Below, one piece after another: positions 8,597 through 17,477 of a stretch of 64,000 nucleotides of DNA; the first letter of the stretch is position 1; each line of letters starts with the position of its first letter. The position numbers and the translations under genes are program-made. The notes beneath the pieces are model-generated. The model had not been told where the DNA came from. It ran no database searches and saw nothing but the letters and a program-made list of their open reading frames with translations. This stretch comes from Sphingomonas natans (GTDB lineage Bacteria > Pseudomonadota > Alphaproteobacteria > Sphingomonadales > Sphingomonadaceae): NCBI RefSeq assembly GCF_030546695.1, contig NZ_JAUOTP010000006.1, forward strand, positions 186,001 to 250,000, written 5' to 3'.

Positions 8597-10543
8597 CTAT
8601 TTCGGAAGCGCGAAGGCGACGACGGCGTCGCTGTTGATCGGACTATCGAGGAAGCTGCCGCCCGTCGCCACGACCGTGACGAACTGGCGGCCGTCCTGGC
8701 CCTTGTAGGAAACCGGCGTCGCGTGGGCGGATGCGTCGAGCTTGACCGTCCACACTTCACGGCCGCTCTTCGCATCGAAGGCGCGGAACCGGCTGTCGTC
8801 GGACGCGCCGATGAAGACGAGCCCGCTGGCGGTCGCGATCGAGCCGCCGATATTGGGGCGGCCGGTCTTGGCATTTTCCGCGGGCACATTGTCGCTGACG
8901 CCAAGCGGCACGTTCCAGACGATCTTGCCCGTCGCGACGTCGATCGCCGACAATTGGCCCCAGGGCGGCGCCTGGCACATCAATTTGGTCTCGGGCTGCG
9001 AGAAGCGCGCGCTCGGCTGGCCGCGCTCGAACGGGAGCGGCGATCCGGCGGCGGCGGGCACGAGCGATGTTACCTGCCCGAGCTCGTTCGTGTTGACGAA
9101 CAGCAGGCCCAAAGCGGGATTGAACGACATGCCGCCCCAGTTCGCGCCGCCCTGCAGCCCGGGCAGGTTGATCGTCGTGCGGTTGAAGGCGACGGGCATG
9201 TAGATATCGCCCGACTTCATCTTGTTGTCGGCGATCCACTTGCTGCACCAGTCCTTCAGGCCCGGCGCGACATCGGCGATGTCGGTCTTCGGATCGAAAT
9301 GCGTGCGGACGAGCGGTGGGGTCACGACCGGGAAGGGTTGCGTCGGCGAGGTCTTCTCGCCGGGCACGTCGCTCGGCGGGACTGCGCGCTCCTCGATCGG
9401 CAGGATCGGCTTGCCGGTCACGCGATCGAGCATGAAGAACAGCCCGCTCTTCGAGACGATGCCGACCGCGGGGATCGTCTTGGCCCCCTTCTTCACCTCG
9501 AACAGAGCGGGCGCGGCCTCGGCATCGCCGTCCCAGATATCGTGGTGGACGATCTGGAAATGCCATTTCAGCTTGCCCGTCGCCGCATCGAGCGCGACGA
9601 CCGAGGTGCCGTACAGATTGTCGCCCTTGCGATCGCCACCATAGCGATCGAAGCTGGGCGCGCCGATCGGCAGATAGAGGATGCCGCGCGCGACATCGGC
9701 ACTCATGAAGCCCCAATTGTTGACGCCCGTGCGATGCTCGGTGCTGCCCGGCTCCCACGTCTCATGGCCCGGCTCGCCGGCGCGCGGCACGGTGTGGAAG
9801 GTCCAGACGAGCTTGCCGGTGCGGACGTCCCACGCGCGGATGTCGCCCGTCGGACCCTTGGCCGGAAATTCGGGCGTGGCCGAGCCGGTGATGACGAGAT
9901 CGCGCCACACGAAAGGCGGCGAGCTCATCCCGTAATAGCCGGGCTTCTCGCCCTGAAGGATTTCGGGGGTCTTGAGATCGACGATGCCGGCCATGCCGAA
10001 GCTCTCGGCAAAGGCGCCGGTCTTCGCGTCGAGCGCGACCAGCCGCCCGTCGCGCGTGCCGAACAGGATGCGCGCACCCGTCTTGCCGTCGCCCGGCCAA
10101 TATTCGACGCCGCGCAGCGAGGGCTGGCCCGGGCCGGGTATCTCGCGCGCCCAGATTTCCGCGCCCGTCGTCGCATCCAATGCGACGACGCGGCTGTACG
10201 GCGTACTGACATACATGACGTTGCCGACGACGATCGGCGTCGTCTCGGACTGGGCGAAGCGGCTGCGCGGACGACGCATGCCGACGCCTTCGGCCGCGCG
10301 CTGCGCCGTCTCGACGGCGCCCTGCCCCGTCGCAGCGGGCGCCGCAGCGGCGTCCGCCGGCTTCATGTGATAGGTCCAGGCGGGTGCGAGCCTGCCGACA
10401 TTGGCGGGCGTGATCTCGGCGAGCGAGGTGAAGCGCTGCGCGCCCTTGTCGTGCCCGTAGGTCGGCCAGTCGGTGCCGTCCTCGGCGAGCGCGGGCAGAG
10501 CGACGGCGGCGGCGAGCAACGCCGCGAGCGTGCGTTTGCGCAT
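8597..10543 (-). CDS. Periplasmic PQQ-dependent quinate/shikimate-type dehydrogenase
   Basis: Quinoprotein of 648 residues. A signal peptide (RKRTLAALLAAAVALPALA) leads directly into the eight-bladed propeller, beginning DWPTYGHDKGAQRFTSL. Blade-closing motifs VVALDATTG, LVALDAKTG and AIDVATGKIVW recur, and TPIVVGNVMYV and NWGGMSFNP are typical of the glucose/quinate dehydrogenase branch. Unlike classic QuiA (about 800 residues), there is no N-terminal five-helix membrane domain, so electrons probably pass to the cytochrome c encoded just upstream rather than directly to ubiquinone. Expected reaction: quinate to 3-dehydroquinate, or shikimate to 3-dehydroshikimate. The substrate is inferred from aroQ and quiC nearby. 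ATG 10543 is preferred; a GTG at 10549 is also possible. No pqq biosynthesis genes are in the window. Confidence 0.85.
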   Translation of the reverse strand: MRKRTLAALLAAAVALPALAEDGTDWPTYGHDKGAQRFTSLAEITPANVGRLAPAWTYHMKPADAAAAPAATGQGAVETAQRAAEGVGMRRPRSRFAQSETTPIVVGNVMYVSTPYSRVVALDATTGAEIWAREIPGPGQPSLRGVEYWPGDGKTGARILFGTRDGRLVALDAKTGAFAESFGMAGIVDLKTPEILQGEKPGYYGMSSPPFVWRDLVITGSATPEFPAKGPTGDIRAWDVRTGKLVWTFHTVPRAGEPGHETWEPGSTEHRTGVNNWGFMSADVARGILYLPIGAPSFDRYGGDRKGDNLYGTSVVALDAATGKLKWHFQIVHHDIWDGDAEAAPALFEVKKGAKTIPAVGIVSKSGLFFMLDRVTGKPILPIEERAVPPSDVPGEKTSPTQPFPVVTPPLVRTHFDPKTDIADVAPGLKDWCSKWIADNKMKSGDIYMPVAFNRTTINLPGLQGGANWGGMSFNPALGLLFVNTNELGQVTSLVPAAAGSPLPFERGQPSARFSQPETKLMCQAPPWGQLSAIDVATGKIVWNVPLGVSDNVPAENAKTGRPNIGGSIATASGLVFIGASDDSRFRAFDAKSGREVWTVKLDASAHATPVSYKGQDGRQFVTVVATGGSFLDSPINSDAVVAFALPK

Positions 10544-10545
10544 GC

Positions 10546-10827
10546 TCACTTCGCGGCAGGCCCGTGGGTCCGGGCGAGATAATCGACCATCACGTCATAA
10601 TCCTTGTCCGAAATCTGCGCGCCGAAGCCGATCATCTTGTCGAGCGTCGCGCCCCAATCTTCCTTGCTCTTGTGCGCGGTCATGACCTGCCCGACCGGGT
10701 GGCAGGCGGCGCAGCTCTTCTGAATGAGCGCCGCCGTCGCGGCATCGGCGGCGGCGGTCGGCGTCTGCGCTCTCGCCGCACCCGGCAGGAGCATCAGAGC
10801 TACGGCAACGATCACGAAACGCGTCAT
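10546..10827 (-). CDS. Periplasmic mono-heme cytochrome c
   Basis: Small c-type cytochrome of 93 residues: signal peptide (TRFVIVAVALMLLPGAARA), then a single CAACH heme site near residue 48, with KMIGFGAQISDKDYD supplying a likely methionine axial ligand and a C-terminal helix VMVDYLARTHG. The ATG at 10827 has AAAAGG just ahead of it; an in-frame ATG two codons upstream is also possible. Its 3' end meets the start of the PQQ dehydrogenase, so it is most likely that enzyme's electron acceptor, feeding a terminal oxidase. Confidence 0.85.
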   Translation of the reverse strand: MTRFVIVAVALMLLPGAARAQTPTAAADAATAALIQKSCAACHPVGQVMTAHKSKEDWGATLDKMIGFGAQISDKDYDVMVDYLARTHGPAAK

Positions 10828-10843
10828 GGTCATCCTTTTCGGT

Positions 10844-12505
10844 TCAGTCGCGCACACGGTCGGGCCGGGTCGATCGCGCCTGCACGGCGGCGGGGTGCGC
10901 CGCCAGCCAATCGAGCCGCTTGGTATCGAGCGGGACGACCTTCGCCGGCACGTCGAAATCCATCTTCACGTCGGTCTTCGCGGTCGTCGCTGGCCAGGCG
11001 AGCGCGGTCGTGCTCGGGCTGCCCGTCTCGGCCATCGCGATCAGCGCGCCGAGCATCTGGCCGGAGAGCATGCGATCGGCCTCCGTCCACGCCCGCGTCG
11101 GCCGCAGCATGTTATATTTGTCGAGCGTATTCAGCCAGTAAGGCATGTCCGACGTGTGATAGGCGCCGATCGTCGCAATGTCCTGATCCGCGATCTTCAC
11201 GCCGGGCACGTAGGGGTGCTTGTGCGAATATTCGTCGACATAGCCGTTCACGCCGAGCTTCGACATGGCGAGCGCGCAACGGCGCGAGCTCGTCTCGAGA
11301 CCGGCCATCGTCGCGTAGCGCTTGGCCTTGGCGGGTACCTCTGCATCGGTCGCGATCGGGAACAGCTTGAGATAGGCATCGGCATTGGCGCCGTAGAGCT
11401 GCTGCACGGCCGCCTTATATTCGGCGACGGTCTTGACCCGCGACAGTGGGCTCATGCCCGCATCGATATCGTCCTGATTGTAGCTGGCGATGATCGGCAC
11501 GCGGGCGATGTCGCCCGACGCCAGCATCTCGCCATTCTGGCGCGGGATCACATAGCCGTCGACGATCGCGCCCTGGATGCGGACGCCCTCGACATGCGCG
11601 CCGACCTGCGTCTCGGACTGGACGGCGAGGATCCTGTCGGCGGGCAGCGCGCGCAGATCCTCGAGGCTCTTGGCGCCGAGCTTCTCCTGATAGGCAAGGC
11701 CGACCTTTTCCGCCTCGGACAGGGTCATCATCTGCCCGCCTCCGACGCCATCCGCGACGAAATTGCAGCCGCTCGACATCACCGCCGCGCGGAACAGCCC
11801 CTTTGCCATCGGATTGAACAGCTGGAGCGAGACCGAGCGCGCGCCAGCCGACTGTCCCATGATCAGCACCTTGTCCGGATCGCCGCCGAACTTGTCGATA
11901 TTGGCGCGGATCCACTTGAGCGCGAGCGCCTGGTCCATCAGCGCATAATTGCCCGAATGGCCACCCTGCTCGGCGGTCAATTCGGGATGCGCGAGGAAGC
12001 CGAGCGCGCCGACGCGGTAGTTGAAATTGACATAGACCGCCCCGGCCTTGGCGACATTCTCGCCATCATAATTGGGCATGCCCGACGATCCGATCGTGAA
12101 GCCGCCGCCATAGATGAAGACGATCACGGGCAGCTTGGCGCCGGGCTTGGCGGTCGGCGGGGTCCAGACGTTCAGATACAGGCAGTCCTCGGACGAGGGC
12201 TCCTCGCCGAAATAGTGATTGATATTGTGCGGGCGGAGCACCTGGATGCATTCGGCGCCCTTGCGATCGGCATTGAAGATACCGTCCCACTTGACCGGCT
12301 TGGGCGCGGCCCAGCGCAGATTGCCAACGGGCGGCTCGGCAAACGGGATGCCGAGATAGGCGCGCACGCCCGACGACAGCATCGTGCCCGAGACGCGGCC
12401 GCTGTCGATCGCGACCGGATCACCCGAAATCGGGTTCATCGCGGCGGGCGCGGATGTGCCGGCGACGAACGTGGCAGCCAGCAAGGTAGCAAGAACCTTA
12501 CGCAT
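10844..12505 (-). CDS. Secreted type-B carboxylesterase (possible chlorogenate-type esterase)
   Basis: Alpha/beta-hydrolase of 553 residues with a signal peptide (RKVLATLLAATFVAGTSAPA). Carboxylesterase type-B signatures are clear: EDCLYLNVWTP, the oxyanion-hole segment FIYGGGFTIGSS, and the nucleophile elbow GQSAGA (serine about residue 220). The acid and histidine are expected near DQDDIDAG and AYHTSDMPYW. It hydrolyses carboxylic esters in the periplasm or outside the cell. Lying between a TonB receptor and quinate oxidation genes, it may release quinate from chlorogenate or related hydroxycinnamoyl-quinate esters; this is inference. ATG 12505 is preferred because GAGGGAG precedes it; another in-frame ATG is two codons upstream. 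The gene ends 17 bases before the cytochrome gene. Confidence 0.85.
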   Translation of the reverse strand: MRKVLATLLAATFVAGTSAPAAMNPISGDPVAIDSGRVSGTMLSSGVRAYLGIPFAEPPVGNLRWAAPKPVKWDGIFNADRKGAECIQVLRPHNINHYFGEEPSSEDCLYLNVWTPPTAKPGAKLPVIVFIYGGGFTIGSSGMPNYDGENVAKAGAVYVNFNYRVGALGFLAHPELTAEQGGHSGNYALMDQALALKWIRANIDKFGGDPDKVLIMGQSAGARSVSLQLFNPMAKGLFRAAVMSSGCNFVADGVGGGQMMTLSEAEKVGLAYQEKLGAKSLEDLRALPADRILAVQSETQVGAHVEGVRIQGAIVDGYVIPRQNGEMLASGDIARVPIIASYNQDDIDAGMSPLSRVKTVAEYKAAVQQLYGANADAYLKLFPIATDAEVPAKAKRYATMAGLETSSRRCALAMSKLGVNGYVDEYSHKHPYVPGVKIADQDIATIGAYHTSDMPYWLNTLDKYNMLRPTRAWTEADRMLSGQMLGALIAMAETGSPSTTALAWPATTAKTDVKMDFDVPAKVVPLDTKRLDWLAAHPAAVQARSTRPDRVRD

Positions 12506-12582
12506 CGACATCTCCCTCAATTTTTTGGTTGGTCTGGGCGCGTAATGTCAGGTGGAAAACCGCGGACGGGCGGGGGCAAGCG

Positions 12583-12619
12583 AGGCGCGGCGACCATTTA
12601 GAAAAGGATCGCCGCGCCT
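12583..12619 (-). terminator. Hairpin after TonB receptor gene
   Basis: Perfect 11-base arms AGGCGCGGCGA (12583-12593) and TCGCCGCGCCT (12609-12619) enclose a 15-base loop. It lies seven bases past the TonB-receptor stop codon and before the esterase. There is no T-run after the stem, so it may only attenuate transcription or protect the receptor mRNA rather than stop the operon. Confidence 0.55.
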
Positions 12620-12625
12620 GCTTCA

Positions 12626-15556
12626 TCAGAACTTGGTCCGCACGCCGACGGTGATGACGCGTCCGATCGGGCTGGCCTGGAAGGTGTCGTAGCCGCTCGA
12701 TCCGTTGAGCGTCGCGACATTGTAGAAAGGCGGATCCTTGTCGAACAGGTTGGTCGCATCGACGAAGATCTGCGCCTTCGAGATGAAGCCCTGCGGGATC
12801 GTGTAGGCGATGTGCAGATCGACCGTATTGTAGGCCTTCACCTTGTCGCCGCCGCCGGTCGGCACGCCCGCCGCGCTGCGCATGATCGGCGTCAGCGTGG
12901 AGGCGCTGTAGTTCCGGTAGCTGCCCGTATGGTTGAGGAAGGCATCGAACGAGAAGCCTTCATATTCCCAGCCGAAATTGGCGCGGCCCTGCAGCTTGAC
13001 CGACGGGAAGGTCGTGTTGAAGCCCGTCGTGTTGAGCACGCTGAACGTGGGGCCGGTGCCGATCTGCTGATCGAATTTCAGCTCGCGCGTCAGCGCCACG
13101 CCGGCGGCGAATTTGCCGATGTTCGTGCTGCGGGTGTAGCTGATGTCCGCATCGATGCCGCTGACCGTGAGGTTCAGCACGTTGCGCTGCCGATAATTGT
13201 AGATGAAGAACTGGTTGGCAGGCAGCGCGCTCGTCTGCGGCAGGCCGGCCGTGGCGGCCGCCAGTTGGGCCGCGGTCGGCAGGATCGTCAGCAGCGGATA
13301 GAGTTCGGGCGAGTTGATCGCGAGCGACGGGATCGGCGCGGTGATGCCGCCCTTGATCCGGTTGTGCCAGTAGGTCGCGCTGATGCGCAGGCCGCGCGCG
13401 AACGTCGGCGTGAAATCGCCGCCGAACGAATAGGTCTGGCCCTTCTGCGGCTGCAGATCGGCGTTGCCGCCGTTGATCTGCACGCCGGTGATCGTTGCCG
13501 TGCCGATCGAGCAGATGCCGTTGGTGCAGGACACGCCCGGAATGTTGGCGACCTGCGGGAAGGCCGAGATCGGCACGTTGACCTGGCCCAGCGCATAATT
13601 GCCGTAGCCGGATTCGCCGGTGACGCCCGCCGCATTGCTGCCGCGGCTGGTGAGCGCCGGGGCGACGAACGACTTGGCGTAATTGCCGCGCAGCTTGAGC
13701 CCCTCGAACGGCTCCCAATTGGCCGCGAACTTCGGATTCTTGGTCGTGCCGAAGTCGCTATAATGATCGTAGCGGCCGGAGATGTTGGCGCTGAGCGACC
13801 GGATCGCCGGGACGCCCATCTCGGGGCTTACGATCGGGACGAGCACTTCGAGATAGGCGCTCTCGGTGGTGCGGCGATAGTTGAGGTTGGTCGTCGAGGA
13901 GCCGCTCGACGCCGGGCCGATGTTGAGCGGACGGGTGATGTCCTGCGCCAGCGTGTAGCGGATCAGCTCGCCGCCGAGCGCTGCCTTCACGTCGCCGGCC
14001 GGCAGCGCGAAGAGCGATCCGTCGATCTTCAGCGTGCCGTCCTGGATCGTCTGGCGCGCGAGCTGGGTGGTCGTGGAGTCGGTCAGCGCCGCGCGCACCG
14101 CCGCCGAGGTGCGGTTGGTGGCGAGCGCGTTCCACACGTCGAGGGCGGTCGCCGCGGTCAGCGGCAGCCGGGTCACGATCAGGCCGGTCGCGGGAACCGA
14201 GGCGGCGGTCAGGCTGCCCGTGCCGTTGGTCGTGCCGTTGAGCGCGAGATAGGCGCAGCTCGTGCAGAGCTGGCCCACATTCTGCTGCTTGCTGTTGTCG
14301 AAGCCGAACGTAGCGCCGGCGGTGATCCGCCAATTGTCGTTGAGCTTATATTCGGCGGTGCCGTGCGCGTAGAAATCCTCGGCGCGGCCTTCGATATAGG
14401 CGCCGGGGCCGAGCAGATCGTCCGCATTGAAGCGGATCGTCTCGGAGGTCGCCGCGCTGCCGGGCACGCCGACATAGAAGGGATTGGCCTGCGCGCCGGT
14501 TGCGAACACGGTCGACTGGACGCTGCCGCGCGTGACGGTCTGGCGATTGACGCGGTTCGAATAGACCGCGTCGGCCGAGAGGGTGAGCTTGTCGCCCACC
14601 TCCTGCGTGATCTTGAGCATCCCGTTATTGCGGATCTCGCGCGGGATGATGTCCGAATTGTCGCTGAAATCGCAGAAGGCATTGGCCTGCGCATTGGCGA
14701 CGCCCGCACCCGTATAGGGATTGGCGTAGATGAGCGTGCTGCCGGTCGGCTGGATCGTCGCCGGCTGGCAGGCGAAGGTCGCGAAGTTGCTGCCCCCCTG
14801 CGACCGGTGATCGAAATTGGTGAAGTCGCGATCGGCCGCGCTCAGCGCGCTGCGGCGCGAATAGCTGTAGGCGAACAGCAAGGAGCCCGTGTCCCAGGTC
14901 TTCCCGGCAAGCAGGCTGCCATTGTAGGTGCGGTAATTGTCGCCATAGCCGAGCTGACCGTTGACCTCGATCCCGTCATAGCGGCGGCGGGTGATGAAGT
15001 TGATGACGCCGGCGACGGCATCCGAGCCATAGACCGACGAGGCGCCGTCGGGCAGTACCTCGACCCGCTCGATCGCGATCGAGGGGATGATGTTCGGATC
15101 GCCGAGCGCGTGATTGATGCCGCTCAGCGGGAAGCGGTGCCCGTCGATCAGGATCAGGGTGGAGTTCGAAGCCGAACCGCCGAGGCCGTGGATCGTCGGC
15201 GCGTTGGTGCCCGAGCCATCGGCCGATCCGAACGCGCCCTGCCCCGCCGAACCCAGACCGACGACCGCGGGCACCGACTTCAGCACCTGCTGGACGGACT
15301 GCGCGGGGGTCGCGTTGATCTGCGCTTGGCCGATCGAGATCAGATTGGAGCCGACCGGCGGCGCGCCACGGATGCTGGATCCGGTGACGATGATCTCCTT
15401 GGCGGCTTCGGTATCGACGCTATCGCCGCTTATGGGCGTCTGCGCGACGGGCGATTGTGGCGTCTGCGGGCCGGTCTGGCCGGTCGCGGCGGTTGCCAAC
15501 AGGCCGAGCGCAGCTGCGCCGGACATGAGTGTGGCGCGGTTCAGTCCCTTCATCAT
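12626..15556 (-). CDS. TonB-dependent outer-membrane receptor
   Basis: Outer-membrane receptor of 976 residues: signal peptide to about residue 26, a TonB-box-like EIIVTG at about 48, a plug domain (about 60-180, with SVQQVLKSVPAVVGLG and ILIDGHRFPLSG), then a 22-strand barrel ending in the aromatic C-terminal strand VITVGVRTKF. The size and plug type match the large sphingomonad receptors for plant-derived compounds rather than siderophore receptors. The position at the head of the esterase/quinate genes suggests it imports the esterified substrate. Two ATGs are adjacent (15556, 15553), preceded by GGGAGAGA. Upstream is a strong promoter-like sequence with an operator-like palindrome. Confidence 0.92.
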   Translation of the reverse strand: MMKGLNRATLMSGAAALGLLATAATGQTGPQTPQSPVAQTPISGDSVDTEAAKEIIVTGSSIRGAPPVGSNLISIGQAQINATPAQSVQQVLKSVPAVVGLGSAGQGAFGSADGSGTNAPTIHGLGGSASNSTLILIDGHRFPLSGINHALGDPNIIPSIAIERVEVLPDGASSVYGSDAVAGVINFITRRRYDGIEVNGQLGYGDNYRTYNGSLLAGKTWDTGSLLFAYSYSRRSALSAADRDFTNFDHRSQGGSNFATFACQPATIQPTGSTLIYANPYTGAGVANAQANAFCDFSDNSDIIPREIRNNGMLKITQEVGDKLTLSADAVYSNRVNRQTVTRGSVQSTVFATGAQANPFYVGVPGSAATSETIRFNADDLLGPGAYIEGRAEDFYAHGTAEYKLNDNWRITAGATFGFDNSKQQNVGQLCTSCAYLALNGTTNGTGSLTAASVPATGLIVTRLPLTAATALDVWNALATNRTSAAVRAALTDSTTTQLARQTIQDGTLKIDGSLFALPAGDVKAALGGELIRYTLAQDITRPLNIGPASSGSSTTNLNYRRTTESAYLEVLVPIVSPEMGVPAIRSLSANISGRYDHYSDFGTTKNPKFAANWEPFEGLKLRGNYAKSFVAPALTSRGSNAAGVTGESGYGNYALGQVNVPISAFPQVANIPGVSCTNGICSIGTATITGVQINGGNADLQPQKGQTYSFGGDFTPTFARGLRISATYWHNRIKGGITAPIPSLAINSPELYPLLTILPTAAQLAAATAGLPQTSALPANQFFIYNYRQRNVLNLTVSGIDADISYTRSTNIGKFAAGVALTRELKFDQQIGTGPTFSVLNTTGFNTTFPSVKLQGRANFGWEYEGFSFDAFLNHTGSYRNYSASTLTPIMRSAAGVPTGGGDKVKAYNTVDLHIAYTIPQGFISKAQIFVDATNLFDKDPPFYNVATLNGSSGYDTFQASPIGRVITVGVRTKF

Positions 15557-15572
15557 TCTCTCCCGTTTTTAT

Positions 15573-15612
15573 CTTGTCTGACAAGCTTTATGTACTATCG
15601 AGTTAGTGTCAA
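15573..15612 (-). promoter_or_regulatory. TonB-receptor promoter with GntR-type palindromic operator
   Basis: Read on the - strand, a consensus -35 TTGACA (15607-15612) is followed after 16 bases by a -10-like TAAAGC (15585-15590). Immediately downstream, overlapping the expected transcription start, is the perfect palindrome CTTGTC-T-GACAAG (15573-15585). Its GTC-T-GAC core fits the GT..AC signature of FadR-subfamily GntR operators, and a gene for such a regulator lies at the end of the same cluster (5139-5864). A repressor bound here would block initiation. Confidence 0.6.
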
Positions 15613-15647
15613 TACGGACGTGCAAAATTCCCCGTCCGCGCTTCTTC

Positions 15648-16355
15648 CTACGGCGCGGCCACGACCCAGCGCATGACCATCTCGATCACGTTCCGACGAC
15701 GGATCGCGATCATGTCGGGCGCTGCGATATCGGTGGCGAAAATCCGCGACAAAGTGTGGCGGTTCGAGACGTTGTAGAAGCACAAGGCCGAGATCGACAT
15801 GTGCAGCTGGAAGGGATCGATATCCTTGCGGAACACGCCCGTCGCGATTCCGCGATCGAGCAGTCGGCGCAGCACATCGAGCACGGACTGCGCGCGCGAC
15901 TCGATGCCGGGCACCTCGCCGATATTCTCGCCGCGATGGATATTCTCGACCATGACGAGCCGGACGAAATCGCTGTGCGACTGGTGATAGTCGAAGGTGG
16001 TGCCGATCAAGGTGGCGAGCGCGACCTGCGGGTCATCTTGCTCGAAGCCGCTCTGCTTCTCCAGTACGCGGATCTCGTTGTAGCGAAGGCCGAGAACCTC
16101 GCGGTAGAGGCCCTCCTTGCTGCCGAAATAATAATAGATCATCCGCTTGCTGGTGTTGGTCTGCGCGGCGATCTCGTCGACGCGGCTGCCGCTGAAGCCG
16201 TGCGTCGCGAAATGCGAGGCGGCGACTTCGAGGATGTCCGCGCGGGTCCGGTCGGGATCGTTGACGCGCCGGGAGGCGGCGGTGGCCGGACGTGCGACGG
16301 GAGCGGGCCGCGCCAATTTGCCCGCCGCCTTCGAAAGTGCCGTCGCCCGCGCCAT
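15648..16355 (-). CDS. TetR-family transcriptional regulator
   Basis: Regulator of 235 residues. After a basic Ala/Pro-rich N-terminal tail of about 30 residues, the TetR helix-turn-helix spans about 35-80 (TRADILEVAASHFATHGFSG, then TNTSKRMIYYYFGSKEGLY). The C-terminal ligand domain follows (FDYHQSHSDFVRLVMVENIHRGE). The start ATG overlaps the stop of the aroE-like gene (ATGA), so the two are translated from one mRNA. It probably controls its own operon through the inverted repeat at 17247-17266, and may affect the receptor gene 91 bases downstream. Confidence 0.87.
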   Translation of the reverse strand: MARATALSKAAGKLARPAPVARPATAASRRVNDPDRTRADILEVAASHFATHGFSGSRVDEIAAQTNTSKRMIYYYFGSKEGLYREVLGLRYNEIRVLEKQSGFEQDDPQVALATLIGTTFDYHQSHSDFVRLVMVENIHRGENIGEVPGIESRAQSVLDVLRRLLDRGIATGVFRKDIDPFQLHMSISALCFYNVSNRHTLSRIFATDIAAPDMIAIRRRNVIEMVMRWVVAAP

Positions 16356-17224
16356 CAGCCCACCTTTTCCCGCAACAATGCCAGGAGGTGTGTCTGCATC
16401 CGATCGGGATCGGCCGCCATCCCCGTGAAGATTTCCAGCGCGCGCGCCGCCTGGAGCACAACCATGCCGCCGCCATCGACCGTCCGGCAACCGAGCGCCC
16501 GAGCCGCGCGCAGCAGTTCGGTCTCGATCGGCACATAGATGATTTCGGCGAGCCACATTTCGGGCGACAGAGCGCGCGGCGAGATGGGCGTGCCCGGCAA
16601 CTTGGCCATGCCGATCGGCGTCGCCTGGACGAGCCCGTCGACCTCGCCCAGCCGCGCTTCGGCGTCGGCGAAGCGCACGGGCAGCAACGTCGTCGATCCG
16701 CCGCTTAGCCGCGCGACGAGCTCCTCGGCCTTGTCGGCGTCGCGATCGATCACGAGCAGTTCGCGCGTGCCCATCCGGCACAGGGCATAAGCCGCCGCGG
16801 CCCCCGCCCCGCCCGCCCCCAGCAGGGCGACGGTATCGACCGCCGCATCGGGAATCGTGCGGCGCAGATTCTCGCCGAACCCCCACCAGTCGGTATTGTG
16901 CCCCTCGCGCGCGCCATCGCCGGCGAAGCGCACCGTATTGACCGCGCCCATCGCCTCCGCCTCGGGGCTCAGGCGATCGAGCAGGGGCATGACCGCCTGC
17001 TTCAGCGGGAAGGTGACGTTGCAGCCGGCGAAGCCCTCGGCCTGCATGCGATCGAGTATGTCGGGGAGCGCGGCGGCGCGCTTCGGTTCGGCCTCGATGT
17101 CGAACAGCCGATAGGAATAGTCGATTCCGATCGCGCGGCCCTCGGCCTCGTGCAGCGCGGGAGACAGGGATTGTCCGATCGATTGTCCAATCAGTCCCGT
17201 CAAGAAACGCTGCCGCAACGCCAT
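16355..17224 (-). CDS. Shikimate/quinate 5-dehydrogenase family protein (AroE-like)
   Basis: NAD(P)-dependent dehydrogenase of 289 residues. The substrate domain carries SLSPALH near residue 19, NVTFPLK with the catalytic lysine at about 75, and NTDWWGF with the catalytic aspartate at about 110. The Rossmann motif GAGGAGAAAAYAL follows at about 135, and the C-terminal GGGMVVLQAARALEIFTG carries the conserved glutamine. The pairing with a tetR in a quinate cluster suggests a catabolic quinate/shikimate dehydrogenase (QsuD-like) rather than biosynthetic AroE. Cofactor and substrate preference cannot be fixed from sequence alone. ATG 17224 is chosen because GAGGGG lies six bases ahead; ATG 17230 directly abuts that motif. 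Confidence 0.85.
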   Translation of the reverse strand: MALRQRFLTGLIGQSIGQSLSPALHEAEGRAIGIDYSYRLFDIEAEPKRAAALPDILDRMQAEGFAGCNVTFPLKQAVMPLLDRLSPEAEAMGAVNTVRFAGDGAREGHNTDWWGFGENLRRTIPDAAVDTVALLGAGGAGAAAAYALCRMGTRELLVIDRDADKAEELVARLSGGSTTLLPVRFADAEARLGEVDGLVQATPIGMAKLPGTPISPRALSPEMWLAEIIYVPIETELLRAARALGCRTVDGGGMVVLQAARALEIFTGMAADPDRMQTHLLALLREKVG

Positions 17225-17246
17225 GCTCATCCCCTCGCCGTGGAAC

Positions 17247-17266
17247 TATGAACTATCTGGTTCATA
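17247..17266. promoter_or_regulatory. Inverted repeat upstream of aroE-like/tetR operon
   Basis: Perfect arms TATGAAC (17247-17253) and GTTCATA (17260-17266) are separated by six bases, about 17-20 bases upstream of the ribosome binding site of the aroE-like gene. Size and position suit a TetR operator for the regulator encoded second in this operon. Confidence 0.5.
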
Positions 17267-17477
17267 CGTCAATCATGTCAGGGAAGTTTTTCGCCCTCAG
17301 CGACGCCGTGCGCACCGATTTCGAGCTTCGGACAAGCGGATAGCGTTGTCCGACACGGCCAGTCGGGGGGTGGCCCCGCCTGCATTGCCGGACGCTGCGT
17401 CAGCAATCTTTGGATTCCGGACTGGCTAATTTTTGACGTCGAAAGGGATAAAGCCGAAGCTACGATGAGGAACGCGG

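Noticed and set aside
12812-15676. Very long open frame (about 950 codons) antisense to the TonB receptor
   Set aside because: In GC-rich DNA the complement of a real gene often lacks stops. The product is Arg/Ala/Asp-rich with no domain, while the opposite strand encodes a clear receptor.
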